Of a stretch of DNA of 64,000 bases, positions 1-12,172 are shown piece after piece. The translations under genes and the position numbers were made by a program. The notes below the pieces were generated by a model. That model worked only from the letters and a program-made list of their open reading frames with translations. It was not told where the DNA came from and searched no databases. Source of the stretch: Excoecaria cochinchinensis (lineage: Eukaryota; Streptophyta; Magnoliopsida; Malpighiales; Euphorbiaceae); assembly GCA_947683425.1 (NCBI GenBank), contig CANTUQ010000070.1:6155501-6219500 (forward strand). Reading direction: 5' to 3'. Numbering within the stretch: position 1 is the first letter of the stretch; each line of letters opens with the position of its first letter.

Positions 1-486
1 GTTCAACTTATCAACAAATCAAATATAAAAATTTGTTCAGCTTGAATAGCTATATTATTTTACTTTTGTAAAAATTAAAAAATCGATGAAATGAAATAAA
101 ATGACATTGCCATAAAAAATAATAAAAAAAAAATTGAATTGGCCAAACATCTGAATAATGCTTGGTTGGTTAGTTTTGAATTTTTTTCATGGACTTTTAA
201 TTTTTATATTATTTTATATACATTGTGAACAATAAAATTAAAAAAAAAATCAAATAATAAATTATAGAATATTAAGCTCATTCTACAGCTAAATCTTCTA
301 AGTCGTTTAATTGTTTAAGATTTGGGATATCTTGCCAAGTTGTATTTCTGCAGTTTAATTAATGAATAACTCTTTTCTGAATCGGGTCCATAAAAATTTC
401 ATGGTCAGATTAAATCAACAAAAATTGACGCATAAGTTGATTTAAAAAAAAAGTGAGATTACATTTAACATATATAATAAATATTA
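1..486. other. AT-rich intergenic DNA, no gene
   Basis: Very AT-rich, with no open frame of useful length and no recognisable RNA gene or repeat boundary. I see nothing to annotate here. Confidence 0.6.
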
Positions 487-753
487 CTCCATCCGTTCTT
501 TACTATCTGTCACTTTTAAATAAAATCCAAATTTTATTTATCTGTCACTTTTAAATTTTCAATACAATTTAATTTTTTCTTTCCAATTTAATTTTCATTT
601 TCAATAAAAATTGACCAATTAAATTCATTTTTTTACATTAAATCACTCAATATGCATTGAATCACTGAAATTTTTTCTAAATTCAAAACTAATTAATATT
701 TCTTAATTCTAGTGAAAATAACAAAAGTGACAATTATAAAAGAATGGAGGGAG
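487..753. mobile_element. Stowaway-type MITE (Tc1/mariner), 267 bp
   Basis: The left end reads CTCCATCCGTTC and the right end, on the opposite strand, CTCCCTCCATTC. These match the conserved Stowaway terminus (CTCCCTCCRT). The element is flanked by the TA dinucleotide expected of Tc1/mariner targets (485-486 and 754-755). A second inverted motif, GTCACTTTTAAA on the left and GTCACTTTTGTT on the right, lies just inside. There is no coding potential, so it is non-autonomous and would have depended on a mariner-like transposase elsewhere. Confidence 0.9.
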
Positions 754-813
754 TATCTTATTATTGATTTGATTTACAAAAATTTAAACCGGATGTAAAT
801 AAGAAATTTTCTT

Positions 814-985
814 CATTAATAAAGCTTTTTATTGTCAAACAAACAATTGAACCAATAAATGAAAGAGACCTAATTAAAAATTATTATTAATTTGGTGTAT
901 GAAAAATTCATAAACCGATACATTAATAAAGCTTTTTCTTGTCAAACAAACAATTGAACCATTAAATGAAAGAGACCTAATTAAA
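814..985. repeat. Direct duplication of about 65 bp
   Basis: Two near-identical copies at 814-878 and 921-985 share the run TTGTCAAACAAACAATTGAA and the following AAATGAAAGAGACCTAATTA. They are offset by 107 bp. A local tandem duplication is the simplest reading. No gene is involved. Confidence 0.85.
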
Positions 986-1870
986 ATTCATATGACATGA
1001 TCGCCATATTATTGAAAAATAGAAATTTATTAGGCATTTAGAAATTGGAAAGGAAACTGATAGTATTTTCTCTTTAAAATATTGCTTACTCCAACTGTCC
1101 TTTTATATGTAAGAAATTGAAAACCTAATTCCAATTCTTTTGAAATTAAATGGGAAGTTTTTACAGTTGTAAATTAAGTTGGTGACCAAAGCAATCAAAT
1201 TGAGTTGCATAATTCATTCTTTCATCCTTAGCATTTACAATTACATATTGCTGTCCAGACAGTGCCTCCCATAATTTTTTATTTTATTTTTGGTAATATT
1301 AAAATAAATTAACTATTCCTTTGTAAAAATTAAAATGAGTTGCATTAATCTCTCACACATATATATATTAACTTAGGGTGACTAAGTGGAACCAAACTAA
1401 TTATTAATTATTTCAGTAGATTCCGTTTTGATATTACAAATAAAATATAGCATAATCTATGTACTCACACACGCACATATATATATAGTTTACATATATA
1501 TATATACATATATAGTTTTTTCCTTATAATTATAGGTACAGACTACAGTATATAAATATAAATACTTCATGATGCAAAACCAAGGCCATGCTTATCATAA
1601 GTTCCTCTCTGGTACTGGGCTGGGCTTACTCTGTGGGCTCATTTATTATTTACGTCCAATCCATTTCCAAACATATAAATTTGAGCTACTCCAAATCTAA
1701 CATCTAAAAATCATTATTAATGATTAAATAAAAAGATAAAATTCTATCAATTCAGATTTAACTTGCCTTCAATTAAATACTTATTGTTTTTAATTGTAAC
1801 CCCATTATTTATTTTCAGCTCATAAATTTGAAAAACTAAATATGTTTACGTAAACTACCTAAGCAGTACC

Positions 1871-1942
1871 TCCGTTGTCGTCCAGCGGTTAGGATATCTG
1901 GCTTTCACCCAGGAGACCCGGGTTCGATTCCCGGCAACGGAA
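1871..1942 (+). tRNA. trnE-TTC: tRNA-Glu (anticodon TTC)
   Basis: A 72-nt cloverleaf. The acceptor stem TCCGTTG (1871-1877) pairs with CAACGGA (1935-1941), with discriminator A at 1942. The anticodon loop CTTTCAC at 1902-1908 gives anticodon TTC (1904-1906), decoding GAA. The T arm contains GGTTCGATTCC, matching the eukaryotic B box, and the D arm has AGCGGTTAGGAT, matching the A box. No intron is present, and no CCA is encoded. This is the nuclear form: plastid trnE starts GCCCCTATCG. The T-rich stretch about 35 nt downstream (1978-1994) could serve as the RNA polymerase III terminator. Confidence 0.96.
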
Positions 1943-2149
1943 ATTCTCTTTTTATCAATCAAAGTTTTGCTGTGTATTTTTTTTTTTTTTTTTCCTAAAC
2001 AAATATATTGGCATAGTTTGACCCTTTCTGGTATCTATGAGAGAGAGTTTGACCCTTTTCAAATTTATTTAATTTTAGACAACGGCACAAAAATGTCTTT
2101 TACATTTTTTTAAATGCTAAAATATTTTTGAAGTAAAAATATCTCTGGC

Positions 2150-2395
2150 ATAATGAAAATTGGTGTAAAAATATTTTTATAATTAATTTTCATTAACTCT
2201 AAATTAACATTGTTAACATAATGCTGACACATAATAAAATATGTCACTTTTTCAATCTTTTTTCAATTTTTTACCTATTAAAAATTTATTTATTATTTTG
2301 ACAAAATCTCATAATCACACCGTTAACTCATAATTAACGAAAATTATTTATATGAATATTTTTATGCCAATTTTCATTACGTTAAGGATATCATA
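2150..2395. mobile_element. Inverted-repeat MITE-like element
   Basis: The left arm (about 2151-2215) contains TAATGAAAATTGG followed by TAAAAATATT. Its reverse complement lies at about 2325-2390, where the plus strand reads AATATTTTTATGCCAATTTT. The arms are about 65 bp with several mismatches around a core of about 110 bp. Foldback form, AT content and size fit an old MITE. The exact ends and target duplication are not resolved, and the superfamily is unknown. Confidence 0.6.
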
Positions 2396-3039
2396 AATTT
2401 TTACATGAGACACATTTTTTTTATTTTATTAAATGTGCAGATTTGCAACTGTGCGAATTCATATTTATAGAGAAGAAAACTCTGCAATTGATTGGAAAAC
2501 TATGTTCTCAGGCTTCCCTTAGCAATTTAAATATTCCATCCTTAAATATTTGGAAATCATTCGTAACTTAAATAATCTAAATGCCTAAAGTGTAATTTTT
2601 TTTTTCTTTTATTTTGCTCTAAAATGTAATATTATACTTGATTTTTCAATTGAAACAATGTTATTACATAGTTATCAAATTAGTTTAAATCAACTATTCG
2701 GCAAAGATCACATCAAATTTGATATATTATCGTTCATTGAGTAATACATGTAGCATAATGGTTGACATGTATTGTCATATTAGAATTACCAAATGAGTAA
2801 TTTTACCTTTTAAATTGCAAACTTAGAGCAAATCAACCCCTACACAAAATCTTTTATCTATTAAGCCGTGCATCTAATACTATATTGTATATACACCATA
2901 TATATGTTGTCATACTAGATTTAAGTGACTCACATGATATGTAAATAAAAGGTATATTTCACATCTCCTTTTTACCTTAAAACCAAACACTAATAAGAAA
3001 CTATTCTTTAAATAATATTGCAATTATGGCTTTCTCTAA

Positions 3040-3430
3040 TTAGGGATGTAGTGGCTGGAACCTATTGATGTTTCGTCCTGATAGAAGGAAAGATGTATTG
3101 GCCCTCCATCACCTTGGGCCATAGTGCGACGCCTGGGTCTAAGTGAGCTGCCTAAGTGACTAATATGGACATTGTCCCTTCGCGAGATGGGAGAGATGTC
3201 TCCAGCAGGAAGGAGCCTCTTGGACACTATAGGGCCGAAAAGCCTATACTACGAGATGAGAAATTTCCGCTTATGTCGTTCTTGCGGTACGCTATAGGGG
3301 ATCGAATGTCGGCCATACTCTCGTGGGTTTAGAGGAATGCTTTGGCAAAATGAAAAGGTTGGCATAAGTTTGTTGCAAGCCTTCACGTCGGGCAATCGCC
3401 ATGCTAAGATCTAGCTCTATAACACTCATC
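3040..3430. other. Unidentified GC-richer island
   Basis: About 390 bp with clearly higher GC content than the flanking DNA. It includes GC-rich words such as TTCGCGAGATGGGAGAGATG and GGGCAATCGCCATGC. It has no long open frame; the 63-codon minus frame at 3036-3227 has no recognisable domain. I compared it by memory with plant organellar and nuclear rRNA and saw no convincing alignment. It is more likely a fragment of a transposable element or an organelle-derived insertion. Nothing more can be supported. Confidence 0.35.
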
Positions 3431-4384
3431 AGGGGGTGATTTGCTTCAATTTCACAATTTAAGGGACAAAATTGCTCCTTTGGTCAAAGTTGAGATCAAA
3501 TTTGGTCATTTAGTAATTTTAGTATACCGACACATGTCAACTATTGTGCCACACATGATTTCTATTGAGGAATTGATTTGATCCAATTTAGTAATTTCAA
3601 GGGCAATATTGCTCTAACTGAAACATTTTTAGCAAAATAAAAAGACAAATTTATATCTTTAATCTAATCTAAAAAAAGCTTTCAGCCCATCTCATTAACA
3701 ATAATATTGATATAAATATATTTCAAAAGTTCTACAATTGAGTCCCTTGTGGCATAATAATTTAACTATATCATGAAGTCCAAATGTAGTTAAAACAGTT
3801 TATGGAGATTGTTTCTGACAGTTGGGCTTCACATAAAAGACAGCCCATTGAGCTTATTTTCATTAAAAAGGAAAGAAAAAATAAATATATATAATTAATT
3901 ATCTCAAAATATTCATCAATTAATTAGTTATGCCAGCTAAAAGGGTACGGTCTGCCCTTCATGTAAGGAAAACCTATTTTCAAAATAGTTCTCAAATTTT
4001 CGGATTGTTAACAATGATCTAATTAGATTATATCTAACCAATTAGTTTATCTATAACCCTCTCATTTATTACTTCACCTAAACCTGTATATATTTTTAAC
4101 TGTAAATGTTCTCATAAAAAATAATATCATAAGCAAAATAGCATGGCATATTGTGTTGTCAAGTGAAGGAATCAGTAGGGAGTTCAAACATAATCATCAA
4201 ATTAATCTGGAGGACAATATATGATTATTGAAAACAGAATCCCTCACCCGAAGACTAGAAAAAGATAACGAGTAAGAAATCAATGTTATATATACATAAT
4301 ACACCCCCGTCAAGTAGGAAAATAGCTAGACTATCAACCTTTTTTAAACTACATGTGATTTCTAATAAGAAATCAATATTGATT

Positions 4385-6386
4385 GTTAATGTACAAAGGA
4401 ATTGAAATTGACCCTAAAAGTATTGAGCATAATAGGAGTAATTAAGTGAGTTTAATTTAGGGTTTATAGTAATTGGATTAAATTGTGATTAAAAATTATG
4501 ACTCAATTAATAGCATGAAATAAAATAGTTTAGTGACTAATTAGTATTTTGCATAATTAGTGTTAAGTGAAATTAATTAAGTTAAAGTTAGATTAATTAG
4601 TGTTAATAGAGAGTTAGTGGAAGCCAAGTGTATTGTAGGAAGTTGCCACCTAACAATTGAGGAGCTTGTGTTTTGACACTTTGCATTTGCATGCATATAT
4701 ATATGTGGAGGAAGTGGCAAAATCTGTCTCTTGTTCCTCTTTGGCCGGCCATTCCTAAAGAAAAATCTGCAATTTGTTTTCTCTTTCTCTTCATCTCATT
4801 TCTTCATGGTAGTCTCTCATCTTTAGAGTTAGCTAAATTGATTTCTAGTGGGCTTAATCGATTGCTAAGTTAGGTCAAATTTAAAGGTAAGCTTGAGTCT
4901 AGTTTCTTTCTTCTATTTGATTTGGATTTCAGTTTATAGTCTTAATTCTATTTTGAATGTGTGTATGTGTTGATTTACAAGTTGGAGAATCAAGTAGTAG
5001 AGTAAAAGGAAAAGAGAAAGCTACTTGATTGTAAAGTTGAAGGAGTGCTTCTAAAAGGTTTGGGACTCTATTTGTAATTGTATATATATTTATGCATGGG
5101 TGATTTATTTGGAAAAAGCATGGATTTTGAAGGGTTCAATAACTCTTCTAATGACTGGGTTGTAATTAGAGCAGCATGTTAACTTGATAAAGTCTTATTG
5201 TCAATTAAAGTATGTTGTGTTTGATTGTTTGTATGATGGTGTGTAAATGCATGGTAATGATTATGGATATAGTAATTGTAGGTATAATTATGAGACATGA
5301 GTGTGTTGATTAGCTATAAGTTTGTGTGGAACTTTGAGTTAAGATTTGTGTGCTGTTGCGAGAGCGACAAGTGTTACAGGCGCGACAGAGTGCTCCGTAG
5401 GATGATTATTGCTGAACCGAGTTCTGTCGCGAGCTTGAGGGATATCGCAAGCGCGACAGTAGTGCTTTTGGTGTTCTGTCGCGTGCGCGAGCAATGCCGC
5501 GAACGCGATAGAAGAGATATGCTTGCTCTGTCATGGACGCGACAAGGGTCGTGAGCTCGACATTACTGAAATTTCCGAATGCAAGTCATTTGCTTCATTT
5601 CTTATGAATTATATTATTTGGCCTATGGATGTCTATGCATAAGGTATTGATTAATGTGCTTAGTCATGTGAACATTAAGTGAATTAATTCATAAATTGTA
5701 ATCGAGTCGTGAATAGATAAGCATCTCTAGTGTTAATATTATTCTCTCCAATAATCTTGTAATTGGTACCCGAGTGGTATCCAGTGCACCCGTTATCCAC
5801 TATTGTATTGGTTCAAGCTATATTAAATTTGTTATTGTATAAGCTTATTATAGTAGTGTGTTACATGTTATAAATTGCCATGTGATTGTGCCATCCTACA
5901 TTGTTTATTAGTGATTTAATGATATAAAGTATGGAATAATTAATATTTATTTATCATTTACTTATAGTGTATGTTGCTATTGTATGTTAATGCATGATTT
6001 ATCTATAGTGGATTATTGTATGTCTTCATCCCCACTGAACCTTAACACGGGTGTTTACCTCCCGTATAGGTTTCTAGCTTGGAGCCAAGTTTTAATTGGA
6101 ACATCTGCTGGCCATTAGAAGGAGCCCAAAAGTTTTCTAGTTAGGTTTTTGTGTTTTTGTTGTATAGAAATATTCCCATTTTTGTATAGCAAGTATAAGT
6201 AAATATAACTTGTAATTTTTGTACTTGTAAAGATGTAAGCGTTAGCTAGTTATTGTTAATGGTAATTTTGGTTAATTACTGTTTTAAGGCTTTTCTTTTA
6301 TAGCATATACGTTTATAGTTCTATTAGTATGGTATTAGTGTTGTGTAGCTCTCCTTTGTCCTCTCAAGGGACATTGGGGCGTTACA
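4385..6386 (+). mobile_element. Solo or truncated LTR, probably Ty3/gypsy type
   Basis: The 3' end is GGGGCGTTACA (6376-6386), the inverse of the TGTAACGCCCC terminus seen at 61778, and it carries the terminal CA of LTRs. Inside are a possible TATA region (TATATATATGTGG near 4695), a CpG-rich leader-like stretch at 5355-5565 and the 3' segment CACGGGTGTTTACCTCCCGT. Immediately downstream there is no primer binding site and no gag or pol frame, so this is a solo LTR or remnant. The expected 5' TGTAACG terminus is missing, so the left end is approximate and probably truncated. Assignment to Ty3/gypsy rests on terminal sequence and length only. Confidence 0.65.
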
Positions 6387-6859
6387 TGATCAAAATAAGA
6401 AGTAAGAATATGTTGTCACAAAACAAAAAGATAATTCATGGAATATGAAACAAGATTTACAATTAACTTCGGCCAAAAATATATGAACAAATAAAAGCAT
6501 TGATAATGAATATGCACAAAATATGCATTGGAAAAGTCAATATATTATGTAATCTTGTTTTCCAGTCTCTACCGTGGAAAGTCCTCAGAAACTAAGACAA
6601 TTAATTCTTGTTTCATTTCTGCTGTCTAATGTTAATATAAACCGAGGACAGCATTCCAAAATGCCATTCCAAAAAAATTTGAATTCAAACAGCAAAATGT
6701 ACGTCTCTCTTATTTTCAAAGCAAGAAAGATAGTCTAAGTAGAGCTATTGTACACAAAAACCAAATTAAACAGCAAAGAATGGCGTTGTATCCAAACCGA
6801 ACAATTTTCTCACCTGTTTTCTTTCCCTATTCTTTCTTTGCTACTTTGCTTGCTTCTCT

Positions 6860-9800
6860 TTAGCAGGTCCAAGAAGATGATCTCTTAATCACTGGCTTCA
6901 TTTGCTTGTCCTCTTCCAGTGAAATCATACCTAAATGCGATGGATCCTCAAGCATCATCTTTGCCACTAAGTACCCAGCAATTGACCATGTCTGGTATTT
7001 CCTTGCCTGTTTACCAACATATCTCCCAAGTTTCCCATCATAATATTCTGGCCAGCCATCTTTCAGCAAACGGGTCTCAGCAAGATCAATTGCTCGTCTT
7101 GCGATTTGTGGCCGTCCAGTTTTTATGCATGCAGCTGTTAGCATCCATAAAAGAACTGCACCCACATAACAAATGTATATTTCAAAAAAAAATTTGAAAA
7201 AAGAAAGGGAGTTTGTTTGCTGAAGGAATATACTATTATTCAAAGTTTTTACAACATCATTATTTACAAGAATTATTTCAAATTATGGACAAGATATCTA
7301 CATAACTGATGAAAAAAATGGCAAAGCTGATAAACTTCTTCATGATAAAATATTTTAGCCATTCACCAGAATGAAGGCAGAAGCTTTTAAATTCATTGGA
7401 TAACAAATATGATCCACTACTGCCATTCTTTTGCACAAGAATCACTATGCAATTCTATTTGATCCAATAAAATTTATTGGATTAAAGAAATATAGTCTCA
7501 GAAAAGCCAGCATGATAATAAACTTTTCTCAGAAGGCAATCATCATTATTCATTAACAAGGCTGCATTTACTGAAAAACAGAATTCTTGAAGGAGGAAAC
7601 AAGAACTAGCATAAGGGAATTTTATTGGTTCATAATCTGATAAAAAAGGCTACTATTATATTCAACTGGAATAAAATGGTTCATGAGCTATATCTCTAAG
7701 GTTTCAGTAATCAATGTACAATAAAAACTAATTTATTTCCCAAGCTTTTCAGTGCAAAATGTCCAGGACATGGCAAATGTTGTATACATCCAAAACCAAT
7801 CATGATCCGTACATATATAACCAGTGAAAATACTTCCATGGCTCAAAATGAATTAAACTCAAATCAAATGGCAAAAAAATAAAGCATCAAAATAAAGTAA
7901 GAAAAACTGAAACAAACCTGGCCAAGATCCTCCATTATGATAACTCCATCTTGTGTTCTTGGGATCACAACCAGTTACAATTCGCCAGTCATGACTTTCA
8001 ATCGCAGGATAAGCTATTTTCAGAGGCATTTCTCCAACCAGTTCCTCCCAGCGAGACTCAATAAGATCCATGATAGCCAATGATTGCTCAGGAGTTGCAA
8101 GGGATGAAAGAATAGCAACACAATTACCTAAAGCAAACCATCGAAAATCCATCCTTGCAGGACTAACATTGCCAATGAAATAGCCACCACGTGTTGGCAT
8201 AAAATCAAATACCCAATCTGGGATTGAATCAGGAATGACGTTAAATTTATTTACTGCAGTATGTGAGTACTCCTCAGTTTTATATCTGTATATGTCATTT
8301 AGTTGTTGAAAGTCCAACCAGAAGTAACTTCGCATGTGATAGCTTAGGGCATGCAAACGTTTCACAATTCTTTCAACAAATTCTTTTCCTTCTGCATCAT
8401 GTTTCAACATTGACAAAGCACATCTCAAAGCCATAAAGAAAAGTGCTTGAATTTCAATAGGATAACCATAAATTCCCTGCAACATAAATCTACCATCAGA
8501 ACATACAGACAGGGTAAAACGTCAAAACCTCAAAAGAAATAAGATGACTCATTAGTCACTTTTCCAAAATCTAAGAAACCAAGAATTAAACTGTAGAATT
8601 CATAACCAAAATTCAGAAGTCTATTTTCATTACTTTGACCGCAATTATATGTATAGGCCAAGGATTACTTTCTTCTTAATTGATTGATTAGAACATAACC
8701 ATCAAATTATGAATATTCAAATAACATTACATGATGCAAATGTTTTTGATAGAAAGTCGCATGAATGAAGATAGAAAATCCATAAATTTAAGCAGATTCT
8801 CATGATATCCAACAGCAAACTCTCTTGCTAATGTTGAACCACTCATTCAGCACTAATAACTTTGCTCAAAAGCAACAACTGGTGTTTATAAAGAGTAAAA
8901 GTGGGTATATTCAATACACATGTGCCAATAAGATGATAAACTTGAAAAGTCTTTAGAGAAGGGAATATGTGGAAGGTGATCATAAAACGGGTTATCTCGC
9001 ATTATACTTCCTAAACCAAGGTCTTCACCATCTAAAGGCAAAATAATTCTTAAGCCTCAAAATGATATGGTAATATACAAATTTCCATGAAAAAAAAGGG
9101 CAATAGTTATGTTCTTTTCACCATATCCAGTGACTACTACTTTCTGTCAGAAAATAATATCCACAAGAAGCAATTATTTCATTAAGCATTCTCTTAATTG
9201 GCATATATGAATATAAATAAAGTCACAAAGTGTTTCAAGTATGTAATACCCACTTAAATGCATATAGACAGAGAATGATGAGTAAAGAGAGAGCCTGCTA
9301 AACTGAAACAATAAGGTCAGTTTACCATTCTGCGATCAATCATGGAACATCCATCGGCACAAAGAAGGGTAGGAAATGTATCAAATCCCTCTGACAAGCA
9401 TAGGGATAATATAAGTCTCATCCCTCTTTGACACTCTGAAGTCTCTGCCAAAGATAAATCCCCTGTGGATTTGGTATATGCACGGAGCAGAATGATCCAC
9501 CAAAATCCAGAATCAACAGGAGCCACTCTTCCAATTGCACTCTCTCCAAAATCTGCAACAACTGTATCTAATTTCCGAATAGGATCATGAAGTACTTTAA
9601 AGCTAGCTGGCATTACCCCTTCCCCAAGCTTGAACCGATCTATTCTCTTTTCCCAACCTTGAAGATATAGAGTTTTCAACAGGAAGTTCTTAACTATTTC
9701 AGGTTCACCATTCATCAGAAAAGCCAGAGCACTGGGTACAAAATCTCGTACAAAAACCTGAACAGAAGGAGAAACGGAAAAGAATTAAATGTGTTGCAGT

Positions 9801-10564
9801 TTATATTTTGTTCTTCCTCCTACTTAATCGAATCAGGATTAAGAATTTTGTGCAACTTTCAATCTGTCATGCACTAAATTTAACAGGCCCCAACTATTGA
9901 GCTTAGTCTCAATTTACTATTATCAAATTCCAAGTAGAGTTTCCTCCAAGTTTCCAAACCCACCAACTTTATACAATTATGCCTTGAGCAATCCTGATAC
10001 AGACTTTCCCCTGAGGGTCTACATGAACACAACAAATTCATCTCTCTAAAGAGACAAATATCCAAATATGAAAACATATTTATATACCGTACAAACCAAA
10101 CTACCAAAATTTCAAACTTCATACAGTTTGATGCTTGAGAAACCATAATTTGTATCAAAATTCAGTTAAAGAATTACCTGATCGTAGTTCAAAACCTCTT
10201 CTGAAGCATGATCAATTGCAGCAATAGTACCAACAGGTTGGCCTCTAAAGTACACCATAGACCGGCGCAGTGCCTCCCAAGCATCAGCTACCATAGGATG
10301 GGGCTCAAAGGAGTTGCGAGCTGATGAGACTGGTGTGTCAAAACCTGACCTTGCCCCAGGCGAATATGTGCTCTCAAAATGATCAAGACCGCCCCTAGTG
10401 AACCCAATAGAAAGCTCACTCAGTGACCTCTCATCAAATGATCTCTGCCTCTCTATGTTAAGCCTTGGCTTGTCAAGAAGGCGTGTGAGATCAAAGTCAT
10501 CCATTTCAGAGATTGAACAATTTGAGCTCACATTTCTAAGTCCCATCTCTTTGGTCCCATCCAT
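6860..10564 (-). CDS. CINV: Cytosolic neutral/alkaline invertase (GH100), with a one-base frameshift
   Basis: Alkaline/neutral invertases hydrolyse sucrose to glucose and fructose in the cytosol. Four coding exons by splice sites: 10564-10178, 9758-9326, 8476-7918 and 7155-6860. The product would be 557 aa after correcting one extra base, the usual length for this class. Family landmarks are FDERSLSELS and NSFEPHPMVADAWEALRRSM (exon 1), GEGVMPASFKV and VDSGFWWIILLRAY (exon 2), GIYGYPIEIQALFF (exon 3) and GKLGRYVGKQARKYQTWSI (exon 4). There is no transit peptide, which suits the cytosolic clade. Exon lengths sum to 1675, one too many. The excess is an A5 run at 9719-9723 (T5 on the coding strand), where the conserved ALAFLMNGEP needs four T. 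Either the allele is broken or the base is an assembly error. Everything else looks functional. Confidence 0.93.
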
Positions 10565-11277
10565 TTGTGGTCCTCTTTACTTCAGCTCTATCACCAATAC
10601 TAGAGTTTGGTTTTAGGGTACTAATGCTGAAAAGTATTAAAAAAAAATTAAAACTAGAAAAACCAGAAACAGAAAATCACAAGTTCAGAATCAATTGCAA
10701 GCTCCAAATAGAAAACTGTAACTTGCCATGAAGGCAATTTAATAGCACAGTTAAGTAGTTCTTACCCATAAAACTAGTCCTTGTCAGTTAAGCAAACCGA
10801 TTTGAAGAAATAAAAAGGAATATAGACACCTTTCTCCTTATATATTGCCTCGACAAGATTAACTACATTATAAAGTTTTGCAACAAATCAGGAACTTGTA
10901 CAGCTCCAAAAACAACGAACAATCAATTTCTAAGTAAAATACTTGCATTACACTTAAATTTCAATTGCATTTATCGTTAAATTGTTTTCAAAAGAAAAAG
11001 AGAAAAAGAAATTCCATGAAAATCAAGGAAATCATGGACCAAGATCCACTACAAAAGAAAAGCAACGTATTATCAACTTATCGCCTAACCAAAACAAACA
11101 ATACTACGAAGAGAAAAGTGAAAGAAAAAGAAACCAAAACTCACTGTTTCAATAAAGAAAACGAATAAAATTGAGCTAGCAAAAACGTGAGAAAACCAGA
11201 TCTAAATCCATTGAAGAAAATTTTCCGGTTCTATTATTTGGCTAAAAAGAGAGAAGAAGAAAGAGAGAACAAACCTA

Positions 11278-11400
11278 AACAAAACTTAAGAATGGTGAGG
11301 AGAGGGATTCGCCGGCGGCGGGAAGAGGAAAAGCGGATTCGCCGGTGAACGGTCGGGGAAGAGACTAAGAAAGAGAAAAAGAGAGAGAAGAGAAAAAAAA
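11278..11400 (-). other. 5'UTR exon of the invertase gene
   Basis: Pyrimidine-rich on the minus strand, as many plant leaders are, and ending at a plausible donor, TTTAG|GTTTGTT (exon end 11278). The acceptor would lie close to the ATG, near 10575-10590, giving a 5'UTR intron of about 700 bp. The 5' limit is inferred from the TATA box about 30 bp further upstream. An intron in the leader is common in this gene family, but no transcript evidence is available here. Confidence 0.55.
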
Positions 11401-11423
11401 AGGAGCATGTTTTAAAGTGGGGA

Positions 11424-11431
11424 TATTTATA
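11424..11431 (-). promoter_or_regulatory. TATA box of the invertase gene
   Basis: The minus strand reads TATAAATA, a consensus plant TATA box. It sits about 30 bp upstream of the pyrimidine-rich leader and about 860 bp upstream of the start codon. Confidence 0.6.
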
Positions 11432-12122
11432 GAGTCTAATCTCCATCTTCTTGTGTAAGAAGAAGACAGGTGACCGGTTTAGCCGGTGGAATGGCACGAA
11501 GTGGAAATAAAACTGTGATTTAATTTGGTGATCCTGCGTGGAACAAAACGACAAAGTTTTAATCTCTTTTCAGAGATCGACTTTGATGACTGGTTCGAGT
11601 TTATAAGTGATAACTCGTTTTATCGGTTTCTGGTAGGCCATCCCTTTTCGGTTAATTTTTAATTTTTGAAATAATTATTGTTAATTTAGAAAAAGAAAAA
11701 ATAGAATATAGTAAGAGTTAGGTAATAGGTAGGGTTAAATAGTAATTGGGTAATTAAGATAAGTAATAAAGATTGGGTATTAATTTAGGATATTAGTAGC
11801 ATTATGTTGGGAGTTATGTGCAATTGAAATCCACTGGCATTATAACTTTGATTCGATCTAGTTGTGTAATTAATTATAGTTAGGTGTTTAGGTTTGGGCC
11901 AATGACTTGGAGATTCATTCTTTATAGAGTTTTAAGCTGCCAATTATGTAAACAGAATAATTTGGGACTAATTATCATCATTAAAGTTGTCATCATCAGA
12001 GAAATCTTCTTATGGGTAGTATTAATATATATACACACACGTGTGTGCACACGCATGTGGGAAAAGCATTATTTTACCCTCTACCTTAATTCAAACTTAC
12101 ATTCTGCTCTTAGCAAAAAAAT

Positions 12123-12172
12123 ACTCATATTTATTTGTTTTTTTTTTTTGAATAAACTCATATTTATTTGTT
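12123..12172 (-). mobile_element. Minimal poly(A)-tail insertion (LINE/SINE) with 17-bp target duplication
   Basis: The 17-bp word ACTCATATTTATTTGTT occurs at 12123-12139 and again at 12156-12172. Between them are only 16 bp: a T run followed by GAATA and an A. On the minus strand this is a few non-A bases followed by a poly(A) tract, flanked by a long target duplication, as left by target-primed reverse transcription. The insert is almost entirely tail, meaning extreme 5' truncation. Confidence 0.65.

Noticed and set aside
3036..3227. Minus-strand 63-codon frame in the GC-rich island
   Set aside because: No known domain, no neighbour in frame, no plausible gene structure; the open frame is explained by GC content.
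3040..3430. Possible rRNA or plastid 16S fragment
   Set aside because: Individual words look rRNA-like (GAAATTTCCGC), but I could not align any longer stretch to remembered 16S, 18S or 26S sequence.
5297..5554. Plus-strand 85-codon frame
   Set aside because: Lies in the CpG-rich part of an LTR and is built from repeated GCGACAG words; not a gene.
11234..11554. Minus-strand 106-codon frame
   Set aside because: Covers the TATA box and 5'UTR of the invertase gene; low-complexity Phe/Ser/Arg content.
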